A model generated the notes under the pieces. The model was not told the origin of the DNA, searched no databases, and saw nothing but the letters and a program-made list of their open reading frames with translations. From Paraferrimonas haliotis (lineage in GTDB: Bacteria > Pseudomonadota > Gammaproteobacteria > Enterobacterales > Shewanellaceae), in contig NZ_NRRB01000002.1 of the NCBI RefSeq assembly GCF_002282895.1, positions 124,001 through 188,000 of the forward strand: a stretch of DNA of 64,000 nucleotides, read 5' to 3'. The position numbers were made by a program, and so were the translations under genes. Positions within the stretch are counted from its first letter, which is position 1. Every line of letters starts with the position of its first letter. Positions 52,671-63,595 of the stretch are shown one piece after another.

Positions 52671-52759
52671 GATATTTCTCCTTAACCCATCTCACTTCAA
52701 TTTAGCCTTTGCTGAATAAAATTGGCATGATCTGGGTCATATCTTAGGTGAATTCGAGG

Positions 52760-53347
52760 TTAGCGATGTTTGCCTTCGTTCCAGTCGGCGTTTAACACGC
52801 CTTTTGCAAGCGCTTTTGGAACGTCTTCTAATTCCGTTGCCATAGAATCGTTCCACCGATTTAAAAAGCCGTACAAACACACTGCCGCGAGGATCTCGAC
52901 AATCTGGTCCTCGCTCCAATGTTGATTCATACGTTCCATCAACGACTCATCTACGGCGTTTGGAACACTGGCGGCGGCCAAGGCATAATCTAATGCCGCG
53001 CGCTCCGCATCTGAGTACAACTCACTGCTTTGATATTCCCAAAGAGCAGCGAGTTTTTCATCGCTAATGCCATGAATTTGAGCCGCCACCAACGAGTGCG
53101 CTTCACAATAGCGACAACCGGCCGCGTGCGATGCAAAATGAGCTAAAAGTCGCTTAAATCCCAAATCAACACTGCTGTCCTTAGCCATCACGGCCTTGGT
53201 AAGTACCCCAAAACCTTTGACGATTTCAGGGCGGCGTTGCATGGTTAACAGGCTGTTGGGAATAAAGCCTAATATCTCAGTAAAAATTGCGAAATCAGAT
53301 TCCAGCTCAGGTGTGGTGGATGCCGGTAGTGGCTTTAGGTGCGCCAT
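52760..53347 (-). CDS. Carboxymuconolactone decarboxylase / AhpD-like protein
   Basis: This 195-residue helical protein belongs to the CMD/AhpD family. The redox motif is CRYCEAH (CxxC followed by His), as in AhpD peroxidase-like proteins. LLAHFASHAAGC precedes it. The C-terminal half is extended beyond the simple CMD core. A role in peroxide detoxification is likely but not proven; no ahpC is nearby. Confidence 0.85.
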   Translation of the reverse strand: MAHLKPLPASTTPELESDFAIFTEILGFIPNSLLTMQRRPEIVKGFGVLTKAVMAKDSSVDLGFKRLLAHFASHAAGCRYCEAHSLVAAQIHGISDEKLAALWEYQSSELYSDAERAALDYALAAASVPNAVDESLMERMNQHWSEDQIVEILAAVCLYGFLNRWNDSMATELEDVPKALAKGVLNADWNEGKHR

Positions 53348-53489
53348 AGCAAATGTCCTTGTTATTTTATTTATTCGAGCTTATACCCTGCCAAACTGGC
53401 TAAATTTTGCAAGCCTATTCGCTAGGCTTGATTGTTGCGCCGGTGGCAGGTTAAATGATTAACATGTCCCATTGAAATCAGGCCTTTGA

Positions 53490-55304
53490 GTGAATCAGCC
53501 CGCATTTAAGCATTTCTATATTAGCGAAGAACAATCGGTTTATTTGTTAAAAGCCGACGACGCTAAAAAGCTGAAAGCTTGGTTTCGATTATGCCGCCAG
53601 CAATTGCTGAAACTGGGCTATCAAAACATTACCTATGTAGGTAAAGGCGCTTACGGCTTCGTGTTCGCAGGCTCCCATCCTAGCGGCTTCCAACACGTAT
53701 TTAAATTCTCAAGAATGACCTTGCCTGTACAGGTTAGGCAGCGCCTTGAAGAAGAAGCTTTTATGCTCAGTCGCATTAAGCATCCAAACGTTCCTAGTGC
53801 CATCGAATTTGCTCAAGTCGGCAAACAAAATATTCTGGTGATGGAACGCGCCCAAGGGGCAGAACTCGATGATTGGTACCTCAAACACGGGTCGCTGGAT
53901 GTTGACGATGTAATGGCCATTGGCCAGCAACTGGCGAACATACTTATTTATCTGCGCCACGAATGCCAACAGCCCATTGTTCATGGCGATATCAAGCCCT
54001 CTAACCTGGTTTATGAGCCTAACGCACAACACTTATCGCTTATCGACTGGGGTTCCGCCGTTTTTGCACAAACCGACAGTAACGGCAATCCTCTCATCCA
54101 CAGTGCTCTAATGGTGGATACTCAAAGCCAAACCAATGCACGCATGGGCGACGTCTATTTTATTGGTAATGAGCAATTAAACGGAGCCCTATCAAGCCCC
54201 CGCTTCGACGAGCAAGGTTGCGCAGCAACCCTGTACGCTCTGGCCTCTGGACAAGCCAGTCGCTACGGAGCCAGTATTGTGAGCCCTCTGAGTTTAGGTC
54301 TGCCCATAGAATTTGCCCGGACCCTAAATGGCATGCTGTGCGAAGACCCGCTTATTGCTCAACGGGCAAGCGATCATTTCTTTAAGGTGATGACCCGCAG
54401 CCAGCTTTGGCATCTGCCCCGTTTACCTAAACCCGAACAAATATGCTCGCTGCCTGTATGGTTGCAAGCCGGCAATAAGGAAGTGGAATCGGTCAGCTAT
54501 TCCTCGAGAAAGTCATTTTTGCGAGCCAACCAAATGGCGACGCCGCTGCCGGATATCAACGATGTTCAGCTTGATAAGTATTACCGAAATTTTCTTGCCG
54601 GTATGGGGGATAAAGAAAAAGCCTTTGTGGCTGCGGTCAGTCGGTTGAGCCACTACCCTATGGTGGGTGGACTGGTGATACGTTGGCGCAATAAACAATT
54701 ACTCATCGACTCTAACCTCAGCCTTTACGACGCGTCATTGAAACGAGCCTTCAGCGAAGCCGTCAACAACATGGTCAATATCGCTCGAGGTATCGACAAA
54801 GAAGGGGTGTTTAAAGCCTGTTTCTTTAATGCTCGAGATACACAGCACATAGAGCGCATTGACGCTAAGCACACCTTTGTTGCCCCAGATGGCTTACAAA
54901 TTCCCTTTGAAGTGAGTGAAGTACCAATGCTTGAAGATCAGACTCGCTTGCACAGTTACTTTGAGGATGGCCCCGACCCCGATGAAAACTTAGCCTTACC
55001 CAGCGAAATCATGTCTGAGTTGGGCCGTTTGAACCAAATTCACCACACAGGCTGTATTATTTTCGAAGCCCTGCCAACCCACCTAAAAGTTCACAGCTAT
55101 CTACGCCTGTTGAATCCTCGCAAGCAAGCAGCGTTTCGACAAGCTTTGGATAGGATCCTCAGTCATGTTGGCAAAATTAAAGGCATGGGCATCTCAGGAT
55201 TTATGAAGCTGCCATACAAAAATACTCGAGAGCTGCAGTACCAGCCGCAGCTTCCCGAGCATTATTACCCTAAAAACCCCAAACAATATTTAGAGCCGAG
55301 TTAA
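53490..55304 (+). CDS. Divergent eukaryotic-like Ser/Thr protein kinase with C-terminal domain of unknown function
   Basis: This 604-residue protein has a kinase domain at residues 45-310: glycine loop VGKGAYGFVFAG (50-61), the ATP-binding lysine K72, helix-C glutamates in EEEAF, the catalytic loop HGDIKPSN (165-172), and the metal motif DWG (186-188) in place of DFG. The catalytic loop is HGD rather than HRD, as in kinases that do not need activation-loop phosphorylation. The C-terminal 270 residues are not recognised. It is cytoplasmic and starts with GTG. Its end overlaps the convergent hybrid kinase gene by 4 bases. Its target is unknown. Confidence 0.83.
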   Translation: MNQPAFKHFYISEEQSVYLLKADDAKKLKAWFRLCRQQLLKLGYQNITYVGKGAYGFVFAGSHPSGFQHVFKFSRMTLPVQVRQRLEEEAFMLSRIKHPNVPSAIEFAQVGKQNILVMERAQGAELDDWYLKHGSLDVDDVMAIGQQLANILIYLRHECQQPIVHGDIKPSNLVYEPNAQHLSLIDWGSAVFAQTDSNGNPLIHSALMVDTQSQTNARMGDVYFIGNEQLNGALSSPRFDEQGCAATLYALASGQASRYGASIVSPLSLGLPIEFARTLNGMLCEDPLIAQRASDHFFKVMTRSQLWHLPRLPKPEQICSLPVWLQAGNKEVESVSYSSRKSFLRANQMATPLPDINDVQLDKYYRNFLAGMGDKEKAFVAAVSRLSHYPMVGGLVIRWRNKQLLIDSNLSLYDASLKRAFSEAVNNMVNIARGIDKEGVFKACFFNARDTQHIERIDAKHTFVAPDGLQIPFEVSEVPMLEDQTRLHSYFEDGPDPDENLALPSEIMSELGRLNQIHHTGCIIFEALPTHLKVHSYLRLLNPRKQAAFRQALDRILSHVGKIKGMGISGFMKLPYKNTRELQYQPQLPEHYYPKNPKQYLEPS

Positions 55305-58300
55305 GCCTTAATGTGTTTGGTTAAGGTATCAAACAGCTGTTGCAGAACAATGGGTTTGGTGATGTGATCGTTCATCCCCGCCGCTAAGCTCTTCTCTTTA
55401 TCACCGCTCATGGCATGAGCCGTCATAGCAATAACCGGCAGCTCTTGCGCTGAGTAGCGTTTTCTAAGCTCTTTTGTCGCGGTTAAGCCATCCATTACCG
55501 GCATTTGTATGTCCATTAACACCGCTTGATAAGTTTTTTCACTCACCATTTGCAACGCAATTTGGCCATTATCGGCCACATCGACAGCGTAACCTGAGCT
55601 TCTTAGCAGCTCGCAAGCAACCTGTTGGTTGATGATGTTATCTTCCACCAACAACAGCTCTGCTTTGATTACATCCTGTGGCTGCTTGTCTGGATCAACT
55701 TCGTCCGCTTTTGTTGGTTTGTCATCATTGAAGACTTCAATAATATTATCCAGCAAACTCGATGACTTAATTGGTTTTTGCAACAAGGCTTCCACCCCGT
55801 TTTCCCCCACTTCTTGTTGAAGCGGCTCGGCGGTATAGGCGGTCATCATTATGATTTTAGGACGACGCTTGATTTGTCCCTTTGCCACCAAGTTTTCAAG
55901 CTCAGCCACGACATTGAGACCATCCATTTCGGGCATCATCCAATCCAACAACAGCAAATCGACCGGTTGTTTGGCGAGCTTATACAAGGCTTGAGCACCG
56001 GAACTGGCACTGTCCACCTTAAAGTGGAAGCTTTTGAGCATGTGGCCATATATTTCGGCGGCACTGGCGTTATCGTCCACCACTAAGACCGACAAATCGT
56101 TTAATACCGACGGCACCACAAGTGGTGCTTTTTGAGCATTTTGAGCAATTTCAAACGGCAGTTGGAAGAAGAAAGTAGAGCCTTGCCCAGGTTCGCTTTC
56201 CAGTTCCATACTGCCACCCATTAAGGCAACTAAGTGACGACAGATTGATAGCCCGAGACCGGTACCGCCATATTCGCGGGTAGTGGATCCATCCGCCTGC
56301 GAGAAGGCTTCAAACAAGCGTTTTTGCTGATGCTTATGAATGCCAACACCCGTATCGCGAACCCAGAGTTTTAAAACGGTCTGGCCGGCGTCTTTGCTCA
56401 CCACCTCGCAACCCAACTCTATCTCGCCTTCACTGGTAAACTTCACCGCATTTGACAACAAATTAATTAAGACTTGCCCAAGTCGCAGCGGGTCACCCAT
56501 TAAGTGCAATTGAGCCGCTTGCGGGGCATGCAACAGCAACTCCACGCCTTTCTCCTGAGCGTTCAACGCATTGAGGTTAATGGCGTGTTCCAGTACCTGT
56601 TCTAAGGCAAAGTCCACCGACTCCAGCTCCAGCTTACCGGCTTCAATTTTAGAAAAATCCAAGATATCGTTGATGATTCTAAGTAGCGATTGCGCCGAGA
56701 AACCGGCCTTATCGAGGTAGTCTTTTTGTTGGCTAGTAAGCGGCGTTCGTTGCGCCAATTGCAACATCCCGATGATGGCGTTCATTGGCGTACGGATCTC
56801 GTGACTCATATTGGCCAAAAATTCACTCTTATATAAGTTGGCCGATTCCGCTTCTTGTTTCGCCACCAACAAGTCTTCTTCATTATTCTTCTGACGAGTA
56901 ATATCTTTGTGGGTACCTACCATTCGCACCGGTACTCCGGTATCAGAAAACTCGACAATACGCCCACGCGCGAGCAGCCATAAATACTCACCGGACTTAG
57001 ATCGAACTCGATACTCCGCCTCAAAGGCGCCGGTTGGATTGGCCATGAATTCATCCACAATCTGCTCTCGCATCGCGACATCGTCAGGGTGAATTAGACC
57101 TTCTAACGCACTGATTAGCGGAGGAAACTCGCCTGGTTTAAAGCCAAGCATGGTGTAATAGGTGTCGTTGCAAATGATTTGCTCAGAATCTAGATACCAA
57201 TCCCAAAGACCGTCTTCTACCGCACCCATGGCCAATTGGTAGCGTTCCTCTGAGCGACGCAACTGCTCTGCTGCGTCGTGTTCACGAGTCACGTCACGCC
57301 AAATTGAAATGAGCCCTAACAACTCACCTCGACGATTGGTAAATGGCATATTAAGGCTGTCAAATAGCATCTGCTTGCCCGCCACTTCCATTTGCTTTAG
57401 CTTGCGCACCGCAGTGAGCGATTGCAATACGGTTTGCTCGTCTTCTAAGGTTTCGCGAGAATTGTCTAAGGAGTCGAAATCACTGGCTCGTCGACCAATA
57501 ATTTCGTTTTCACTCAACCCTATCATGCGCTCAGCTGATTTATTGCAGCCTAAGTAACGCCCCTCTGGATCTTTAAAGGAAATCGCTTCTGGAATCGAGT
57601 CAATCAAGCTGCGCAACAAGGCAAAATCCCGCTCTCTGCGCTCCGTAGTTTGCTTTAAGCTTGCGGTACGCTCGGCCACTAAGGCGTCCAGGCGCTTATT
57701 TTGCTCACTTAAATGCAAATTATATTGCTGGTGCTCTTCAAATATACGGCTGACCAATTGGAACCAAGGGCGCCAGCCTGGGTCAACTTTACTGGGCGGT
57801 TCCTGCGGCTCCACAGCACAATCTTCTAAATGAGTTAACAACCGGGAAGCGGGCGATACAAAGGTACGCCGGGTTAACCAGTGAACAATGGTAACCAATA
57901 TCGACAGCGCGATAACCACCATAAAAAAGCTCGACTCCAGCTTATCCCAGGCGTCTTGATACAAGTCTTCTACCGGTTGAATGTACAACAGCGTCCACGG
58001 CGCGTTATCCAAAGGCACCGCATGTATAAAGTAGTTATTGCGGATCATGCCGCCCTTGGCATCCACCAGTTCTGCTTCCGGTATCGAATGTAACTCCGAT
58101 GGGATGCGTTGACTGAGGTGATAAATACGATTGCTGTCGTCTTGGTTAAAGTCACTGTGAGATAAAATGTTGTTGGCCTGGTCGAGCAAAATAACCGTGC
58201 CTTGCATCCGAAAATACTGCCGAATTTGCCACGCCAAACTCGACAAGGTCATCTCTAGATTAATCGAGCCTAAAAACTCGTTCTTGTTGTATACCGGCAC

Positions 58301-58990
58301 GCCAATGGTCGTCATAAGACCTTTAGAATTTGGGGCCGTGTACGCTTCGCTCCAGAACATATTGCGGGTGGGATTTTGCGCTGGAGCCGCCAGTAAAAAG
58401 TTGCGTTGATTCAGCATCTGAGGACGAAAGCTTAACCCACTTTTCTCTGGGTAGTTCACCATCATATTGTTTTTAGAGAGGTAGTATATGGACGAGGCCT
58501 TAGGGGCGGTTTCCTTTGCAATTGGAAACGCCATCGCCATGTCGAACATCATGTCCAATTCTAAATAGAAGGAATCGTCTCGGTTTAAGGTCTCACCAAC
58601 ACCGGATATTTGCCCCATATTCAGGAGCGAGTCGCCATGATCAAGGGGAAATTTTCTTGAAAAAAACTTGTTGGTGGAGTCGTCATATTCAAGAAAATCT
58701 TGCATTCGGCTTGCGCGAAGTACTTGCCCCGACTGCACATGCCCTTCCGCTAGAGCTTTTATGCTGGTAATGGCTCGCAAACTGGACTCAAGCAGCATAT
58801 CAATTTGCACAACATGCTGCTCGACTTGGCTTTCACGCTTGTCGATAAGTTGTTTCTTTTGGCCGCTGAATACCAGATACGCACTGAATAACGCCAAGAT
58901 AATTACACCTATGTAGGTGTAAAACACCGCTCGGTTATAGCTTTTTTGAATGGGTAGCTTTAGCTGGGCTTCCTGGCTCGCACTATTCAT
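55301..58990 (-). CDS. Hybrid sensor histidine kinase, Cache-PAS-PAS-HisKA-HATPase-REC-REC
   Basis: This 1229-residue membrane kinase has a first helix (residues 21-43), a large periplasmic dCache domain, and a second helix (about 352-372). Two PAS domains follow (about 455-575 and 590-705), then HisKA with H730 ([14 protein letters not shown]) and HATPase with [12 protein letters not shown]. Two receivers end it, with D1016 ([13 protein letters not shown]) and D1160 ([12 protein letters not shown]). No Hpt domain is present, so phosphotransfer needs a separate protein. It is tail to tail with the Ser/Thr-like kinase gene, with which it overlaps by 4 bases. Its ligand is unknown. Confidence 0.93.
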   Translation of the reverse strand: MNSASQEAQLKLPIQKSYNRAVFYTYIGVIILALFSAYLVFSGQKKQLIDKRESQVEQHVVQIDMLLESSLRAITSIKALAEGHVQSGQVLRASRMQDFLEYDDSTNKFFSRKFPLDHGDSLLNMGQISGVGETLNRDDSFYLELDMMFDMAMAFPIAKETAPKASSIYYLSKNNMMVNYPEKSGLSFRPQMLNQRNFLLAAPAQNPTRNMFWSEAYTAPNSKGLMTTIGVPVYNKNEFLGSINLEMTLSSLAWQIRQYFRMQGTVILLDQANNILSHSDFNQDDSNRIYHLSQRIPSELHSIPEAELVDAKGGMIRNNYFIHAVPLDNAPWTLLYIQPVEDLYQDAWDKLESSFFMVVIALSILVTIVHWLTRRTFVSPASRLLTHLEDCAVEPQEPPSKVDPGWRPWFQLVSRIFEEHQQYNLHLSEQNKRLDALVAERTASLKQTTERRERDFALLRSLIDSIPEAISFKDPEGRYLGCNKSAERMIGLSENEIIGRRASDFDSLDNSRETLEDEQTVLQSLTAVRKLKQMEVAGKQMLFDSLNMPFTNRRGELLGLISIWRDVTREHDAAEQLRRSEERYQLAMGAVEDGLWDWYLDSEQIICNDTYYTMLGFKPGEFPPLISALEGLIHPDDVAMREQIVDEFMANPTGAFEAEYRVRSKSGEYLWLLARGRIVEFSDTGVPVRMVGTHKDITRQKNNEEDLLVAKQEAESANLYKSEFLANMSHEIRTPMNAIIGMLQLAQRTPLTSQQKDYLDKAGFSAQSLLRIINDILDFSKIEAGKLELESVDFALEQVLEHAINLNALNAQEKGVELLLHAPQAAQLHLMGDPLRLGQVLINLLSNAVKFTSEGEIELGCEVVSKDAGQTVLKLWVRDTGVGIHKHQQKRLFEAFSQADGSTTREYGGTGLGLSICRHLVALMGGSMELESEPGQGSTFFFQLPFEIAQNAQKAPLVVPSVLNDLSVLVVDDNASAAEIYGHMLKSFHFKVDSASSGAQALYKLAKQPVDLLLLDWMMPEMDGLNVVAELENLVAKGQIKRRPKIIMMTAYTAEPLQQEVGENGVEALLQKPIKSSSLLDNIIEVFNDDKPTKADEVDPDKQPQDVIKAELLLVEDNIINQQVACELLRSSGYAVDVADNGQIALQMVSEKTYQAVLMDIQMPVMDGLTATKELRKRYSAQELPVIAMTAHAMSGDKEKSLAAGMNDHITKPIVLQQLFDTLTKHIKA

Positions 58991-59030
58991 AGAGTTATTT
59001 CAACAACTTACTTATTTTAAGAGGCAATGA

Positions 59031-59068
59031 AAAACCCGCATGAACAAGCATTGAACATGCGGTTTTTT
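59031..59068 (-). terminator. Terminator after the PhoH gene
   Basis: CCGCATG (59036-59042) and CATGCGG (59056-59062) form a 7-base stem with T-runs on both strands. It lies 15 bases past the PhoH stop on the minus strand. Confidence 0.82.
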
Positions 59069-59083
59069 CTAGATAACAATAGT

Positions 59084-60475
59084 TTACAACTGTTCTTCTG
59101 CAAATTCAGCCAATCTTGACCGAACCACACCATTTAAATACACATTAGCACTGCCTTCGAAGTCTTTAAACCGCTCAACAATATAGGTTAACCCAGAGGT
59201 TACCGAGGTTAAGTAGTTAGAATCGATTTGCGCCAAGTTGCCGGAGCACACCAGCTTACTGCCCTCTCCCATCCGAGTAATAATGGTCTTGATTTGCGAG
59301 GCGGTTAAGTTTTGACATTCATCAAGCAGTACAAACGAGTGTTGAATGGAGCGTCCGCGCATGAAGTTGACCGATTTAAATTGAACGTTGGCCTTCTCCA
59401 TAATGTAATTCATACTACCGGCAGGGTTTTCATCATGCTTATGCAGCACTTCTAGGGTATCTGTGATTGCCGCAAGCCAAGGCGCCATTTTCTCCTCTTC
59501 AGTACCGGGTAAGAAACCAATAGATTCGGCAATTTCAGGCGTATTACGAGTAACGATAACTTTGTCGTATAAATTGCGCTCGATGACGGTTTCAAGGGCT
59601 GCAGCCATAGCCAGTAAGGTTTTGCCGCAACCCGCTGGCCCGGTCAGAATCACCATATCAATTTCCGGGTCAAGCAGGGCTTGCATGGCCATTCCCTGAT
59701 AAATGTTTTTCGGTTTAATGCCCCAAGTTTCTAGATGCATTAACCGTTCTCGACCATAGTCGATTAGATCCACCTCGTTGTCAGTAACTTTGGCCACGCG
59801 AGCACAAAAATCAGAATCTTCATCAATAAGGTATTGATTGGCAAATACCGGCTCGTCATCAAGTGCGCTGCGAGCGACCTTATGATGGGTATGCCGCCCC
59901 ACCATTTGCGAGTTTACGTCTTTAACCTGATCCCAAAAGTTTCCTTTGAATTCTCGAAAGCCTTTGGTTAAAAAGCGAATATCATCGATGAGCTGATCGG
60001 TGCGATAATCTTCAACCAAAGCCATCCCTGCCCCTTTCGCTTTTAGGCGCATGTTAATGTCTTTGGTTACCAACACCACCTGCCTTGGCGCTAGTTGCTT
60101 TTGCAAATGCAAAGCGGCATTAATAATTAAATTGTCGTTATGATCCCCAGGTAATGAGGCTTTAGAAACATTGAGTTGATGGTCGGGAAAAATGGATAGC
60201 TTGCCACTGACTTCGGCATGGTTCTCGCGGGCAGGAATGTCCACGCCATTGATGATTTGTTCTGGGCTTGCACCGCCGAGTAGGTTTTCTAAGGTGCGAA
60301 TAGCAACCCTCGCGTCTCGGCTTACGTCTCGTTTGCGGTCTTTTATTTGGTCCAGCTCTTCTAGAACTGTCATGGGAACAACAACGTCGTGTTCTTCAAA
60401 CGAATAGGCTGCAAGCGGCTCATGCAGCAAAACATTAGTGTCTAACACAAACAACTTTCTATCAGCTGGTTCCAT
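59084..60475 (-). CDS. PIN-PhoH family ATPase (PhoH2 type)
   Basis: This 463-residue protein joins an N-terminal PIN ribonuclease domain (VLDTNVLLHEP, residues 9-20; further acidic residues in VVPMTVLEELDQIKD and VTKDINMRLKA) to a C-terminal PhoH ATPase. The ATPase has Walker A GPAGCGKTLLAMA and Walker B VLLDECQNLT. PhoH2 proteins are RNA-unwinding, RNA-cutting enzymes. A terminator follows the gene. It is divergent from rapA, with a 223-base gap that must contain both promoters. Confidence 0.92.
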   Translation of the reverse strand: MEPADRKLFVLDTNVLLHEPLAAYSFEEHDVVVPMTVLEELDQIKDRKRDVSRDARVAIRTLENLLGGASPEQIINGVDIPARENHAEVSGKLSIFPDHQLNVSKASLPGDHNDNLIINAALHLQKQLAPRQVVLVTKDINMRLKAKGAGMALVEDYRTDQLIDDIRFLTKGFREFKGNFWDQVKDVNSQMVGRHTHHKVARSALDDEPVFANQYLIDEDSDFCARVAKVTDNEVDLIDYGRERLMHLETWGIKPKNIYQGMAMQALLDPEIDMVILTGPAGCGKTLLAMAAALETVIERNLYDKVIVTRNTPEIAESIGFLPGTEEEKMAPWLAAITDTLEVLHKHDENPAGSMNYIMEKANVQFKSVNFMRGRSIQHSFVLLDECQNLTASQIKTIITRMGEGSKLVCSGNLAQIDSNYLTSVTSGLTYIVERFKDFEGSANVYLNGVVRSRLAEFAEEQL

Positions 60476-60698
60476 AACGCCTCCGTGTTCAATTAAAACG
60501 TATTGCTAAATCGAAATCATTGGTCGTTATTTACCTCCCGTGTTCTATTATTGGTAGGTACTTCAAAGATGACAGAATTGATCGCTTCTTTCCAGCACAA
60601 ATGAAGAAAATTATGGTGGTGACTACGACTCAATTTACGTTACTATACGCGGCCTTTTTTATCCCTATGAATACACTAGTAAAAGAGAACAAAGCCCT

Positions 60699-63515
60699 AT
60701 GTCACAAGCTTCATTTGCTTTAGGTCAACGCTGGATAAGCGACACTGAATCTGATCTCGGTTTGGGTACCGTAGTCGCCATAGAAGGGCGCACCGTCTCA
60801 TTATTATTTCCTGCAACCGGCGAGAAACGTTTGTTCTCCATTCAAGACGCCCCGCTTACTAGAGTCATGTTTAACAAGGGCGACACAGTTCAAGGCCCTG
60901 AGCCATGGCAGCTCCACATTGACTCAGTCGAAGGCGATGCTGAAACCTTATTGAGCTACATTGGTCGTCGCAGCGACACCGGCGAAACCGTTACCTTGCG
61001 CGAAACCTTGCTAGACCACAACATTCGTTTCAACAAGCCACAGGACCGGTTATTTGCCGGACAAATCGACCGCATGGACCGCTTCGTGCTGCGATATAAC
61101 GCGCTCAATATGCGCCATCAAGCTCTGAAATCCGATTTGCTGGGTTTGCAAGGCGCCCGTGTGGGGTTGATTCCTCACCAACAATGGATAGCCCATGAAG
61201 TGGGTAAGCGCCATGCGCCCCGAGTGCTCTTAGCCGACGAAGTGGGACTGGGCAAAACCATTGAAGCGGGTCTGATTTTGCATCAGCAATTACAAACCGG
61301 TCGTGCCGAGCGTGTGTTGATTTTGGTACCAGACAGCTTGCGTCATCAATGGCTTGTAGAAATGATGCGCCGTTTTAATTTGCACTTTAGCGTGTTCGAC
61401 GATGAGCGCTGTGTCGAAGCCTCTCACGAGTATCAAAACCCTTTCGAGTCGGAACAGTTGGTGATTACCTCGCTGCAACTACTAAAAGACAGCGACCGAC
61501 TACAACAAGCTCTCGATGCTCACTGGGATTTACTCATTGTTGACGAAGCCCACCACCTTGAGTGGTCTGAACAACAACCGTCGGACAATTATCAAATTGT
61601 GGAACAACTGTCTAACGTCATTGCCGGCGTGTTATTGCTCACCGCAACCCCTGATCAATTAGGACACCAAAGCCATTTTGCTCGATTACGCCTACTTGAC
61701 CCGGATCGTTTTTACAGTTACCAAGCCTTTATAGACGAAGAAGCCAATTACCATCAAGTGGCTCAGGAGGCCCAACAACTGTTGGAGCAAGCACCTCTCG
61801 ACGACAATCAGCAACAACAACTGCAGAATTTGCTAGACCAACATGGTACTGGCCGAATTTTATTTAGAAACTCTCGTAAATCGGTCAAAGGATTTCCTAA
61901 GCGAGTGTTTAACACCTATCCGCTGGCATTGCCGGAACAGTATCGAACGGCTGCTAACGTCGCCAACGCCCTATCAAGCGAACAAGATTCAATGCAAACG
62001 GCGATGCAAGCTCTGACGCCAGAAGTTACCTATCAAGAATTCGACGGCCTTGGCGGCGCTTGGTGGAAGTTCGATGCACGCATTGACTGGTTAATGGACT
62101 TTTTAAAGAACAACCGCAGCCAAAAGGTATTAGTGATAGCGTCTAAGGCGCAAACGGCGCTATCCATCGAAGAGGCTCTTCGAACACGAGAAGGCATTCA
62201 AGCCACGGTGTTCCATGAAGCCATGTCTATTATCGAGCGAGATAAAGCCGGCGCTTACTTCGCTCAGGAAGAAGGCGGCGCTCAAGCCCTGATCTGTTCC
62301 GAGATTGGCTCTGAAGGTCGCAACTTCCAATTCGCCTCACACATCGTCTTGTTCGACGTACCGTTAAACCCGGATTTGTTAGAGCAGCGAATTGGTCGCC
62401 TAGACCGCATAGGCCAACGCAACGACGTCAACATTCATGTGCCGTTTTACCAAGATACCGCCCAACAAGCCCTCATTCGTTGGCACCATGAAGGTATTAA
62501 TGCCTTTGAAGACACCTGCCCTAGTGGCCATTTGTTGTATCAAACGTTTGAGCAGAAACTGCTGGCGAGCCTATCAGATTACCAACCGCAGGCGTTTGAA
62601 CAACTGCTTTACGACACCCAAACTCATCATGCCCAATTAACGGCGGCCATGGAATCCGGGCGTGACCGGTTACTGGAGTTAAACTCTCACGGTGGCGAGC
62701 GAGCCAATCATATAGTCGAGCAATTAGCGAAAGTCGATGACGACTTAGACTTTGTTGGCTTTACATTACGCTTGTGGGACATCATAGGCGTAAACCAGGA
62801 AGATAAGGGCGAAAACTCGATTATTCTAACGCCTACTGACACCATGCTCTATCCAACCTATCCGGGTCTGCCGGAAGACGGTATGACGGTAACCTTCGAG
62901 CGCGAGACCGCTCTTGCTCGTGATGAAGTGGCGCTCATTACCCGTGAGCATCCATTGGTACATACCGGATTGGATTTGGTACTGAGTTCAGAAACCGGAG
63001 CCACCAGCGTTGCTGTAATGAAGAATAAGGCGCTACCGGCGGGAACCATTCTGGTCGAACTTATTTTTGTTGCCGATGCCTCTGCGCCGCGTTCAAGCCA
63101 GCTGTTTCGCTACCTACCGGCTACGCCAATTCGAATATTGTTAAACAAGCAAGGTGAAAACTTAGCGAGCAAAGTAAGTTTTGAGACCTTAAACGCACAA
63201 CTAACCCCGGTAAATCGTCACATTGGTGCCAAACTGGTGAGCGCTTCTCAGGTTTTGGTTCATCCACTAATTGAGCAAGGGCAGCAGCACGCCGAACAAG
63301 CAATGAGGGAAATCATCGCTGACGCTAAAGCGAGCATGCAGCAACAAATTGGCGATGAATTACAGCGGTTGACCGCGTTACAACGTTTAAACCCAAGCAT
63401 ACGTCAAAGTGAACTGGATCATTTGCAACAACAAAGCGAAGCCTTGTCTAAGCTTATGGAACAATGTCAATTGCAGTTAGACGCTATTCGTCTGGTCTTA
63501 GTTAGTCACCAATAA
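60699..63515 (+). CDS. rapA: RNA polymerase-associated SWI2/SNF2 ATPase RapA
   Basis: RapA recycles RNA polymerase after transcription. The N-terminal domains show [20 protein letters not shown]. The helicase core has Walker [18 protein letters not shown], the DEAH box [11 protein letters not shown], and [20 protein letters not shown] with [13 protein letters not shown] in the second lobe. The length of 938 residues is slightly below E. coli (968). Sequence follows the family along its length. Confidence 0.96.
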   Translation: MSQASFALGQRWISDTESDLGLGTVVAIEGRTVSLLFPATGEKRLFSIQDAPLTRVMFNKGDTVQGPEPWQLHIDSVEGDAETLLSYIGRRSDTGETVTLRETLLDHNIRFNKPQDRLFAGQIDRMDRFVLRYNALNMRHQALKSDLLGLQGARVGLIPHQQWIAHEVGKRHAPRVLLADEVGLGKTIEAGLILHQQLQTGRAERVLILVPDSLRHQWLVEMMRRFNLHFSVFDDERCVEASHEYQNPFESEQLVITSLQLLKDSDRLQQALDAHWDLLIVDEAHHLEWSEQQPSDNYQIVEQLSNVIAGVLLLTATPDQLGHQSHFARLRLLDPDRFYSYQAFIDEEANYHQVAQEAQQLLEQAPLDDNQQQQLQNLLDQHGTGRILFRNSRKSVKGFPKRVFNTYPLALPEQYRTAANVANALSSEQDSMQTAMQALTPEVTYQEFDGLGGAWWKFDARIDWLMDFLKNNRSQKVLVIASKAQTALSIEEALRTREGIQATVFHEAMSIIERDKAGAYFAQEEGGAQALICSEIGSEGRNFQFASHIVLFDVPLNPDLLEQRIGRLDRIGQRNDVNIHVPFYQDTAQQALIRWHHEGINAFEDTCPSGHLLYQTFEQKLLASLSDYQPQAFEQLLYDTQTHHAQLTAAMESGRDRLLELNSHGGERANHIVEQLAKVDDDLDFVGFTLRLWDIIGVNQEDKGENSIILTPTDTMLYPTYPGLPEDGMTVTFERETALARDEVALITREHPLVHTGLDLVLSSETGATSVAVMKNKALPAGTILVELIFVADASAPRSSQLFRYLPATPIRILLNKQGENLASKVSFETLNAQLTPVNRHIGAKLVSASQVLVHPLIEQGQQHAEQAMREIIADAKASMQQQIGDELQRLTALQRLNPSIRQSELDHLQQQSEALSKLMEQCQLQLDAIRLVLVSHQ

Positions 63516-63595
63516 GATGCAACACGATGAAAGCCATGGATTTTATCAAGGCCACACTATAAGCTGATAGCAAATCACTGATTAGGATAAACATC

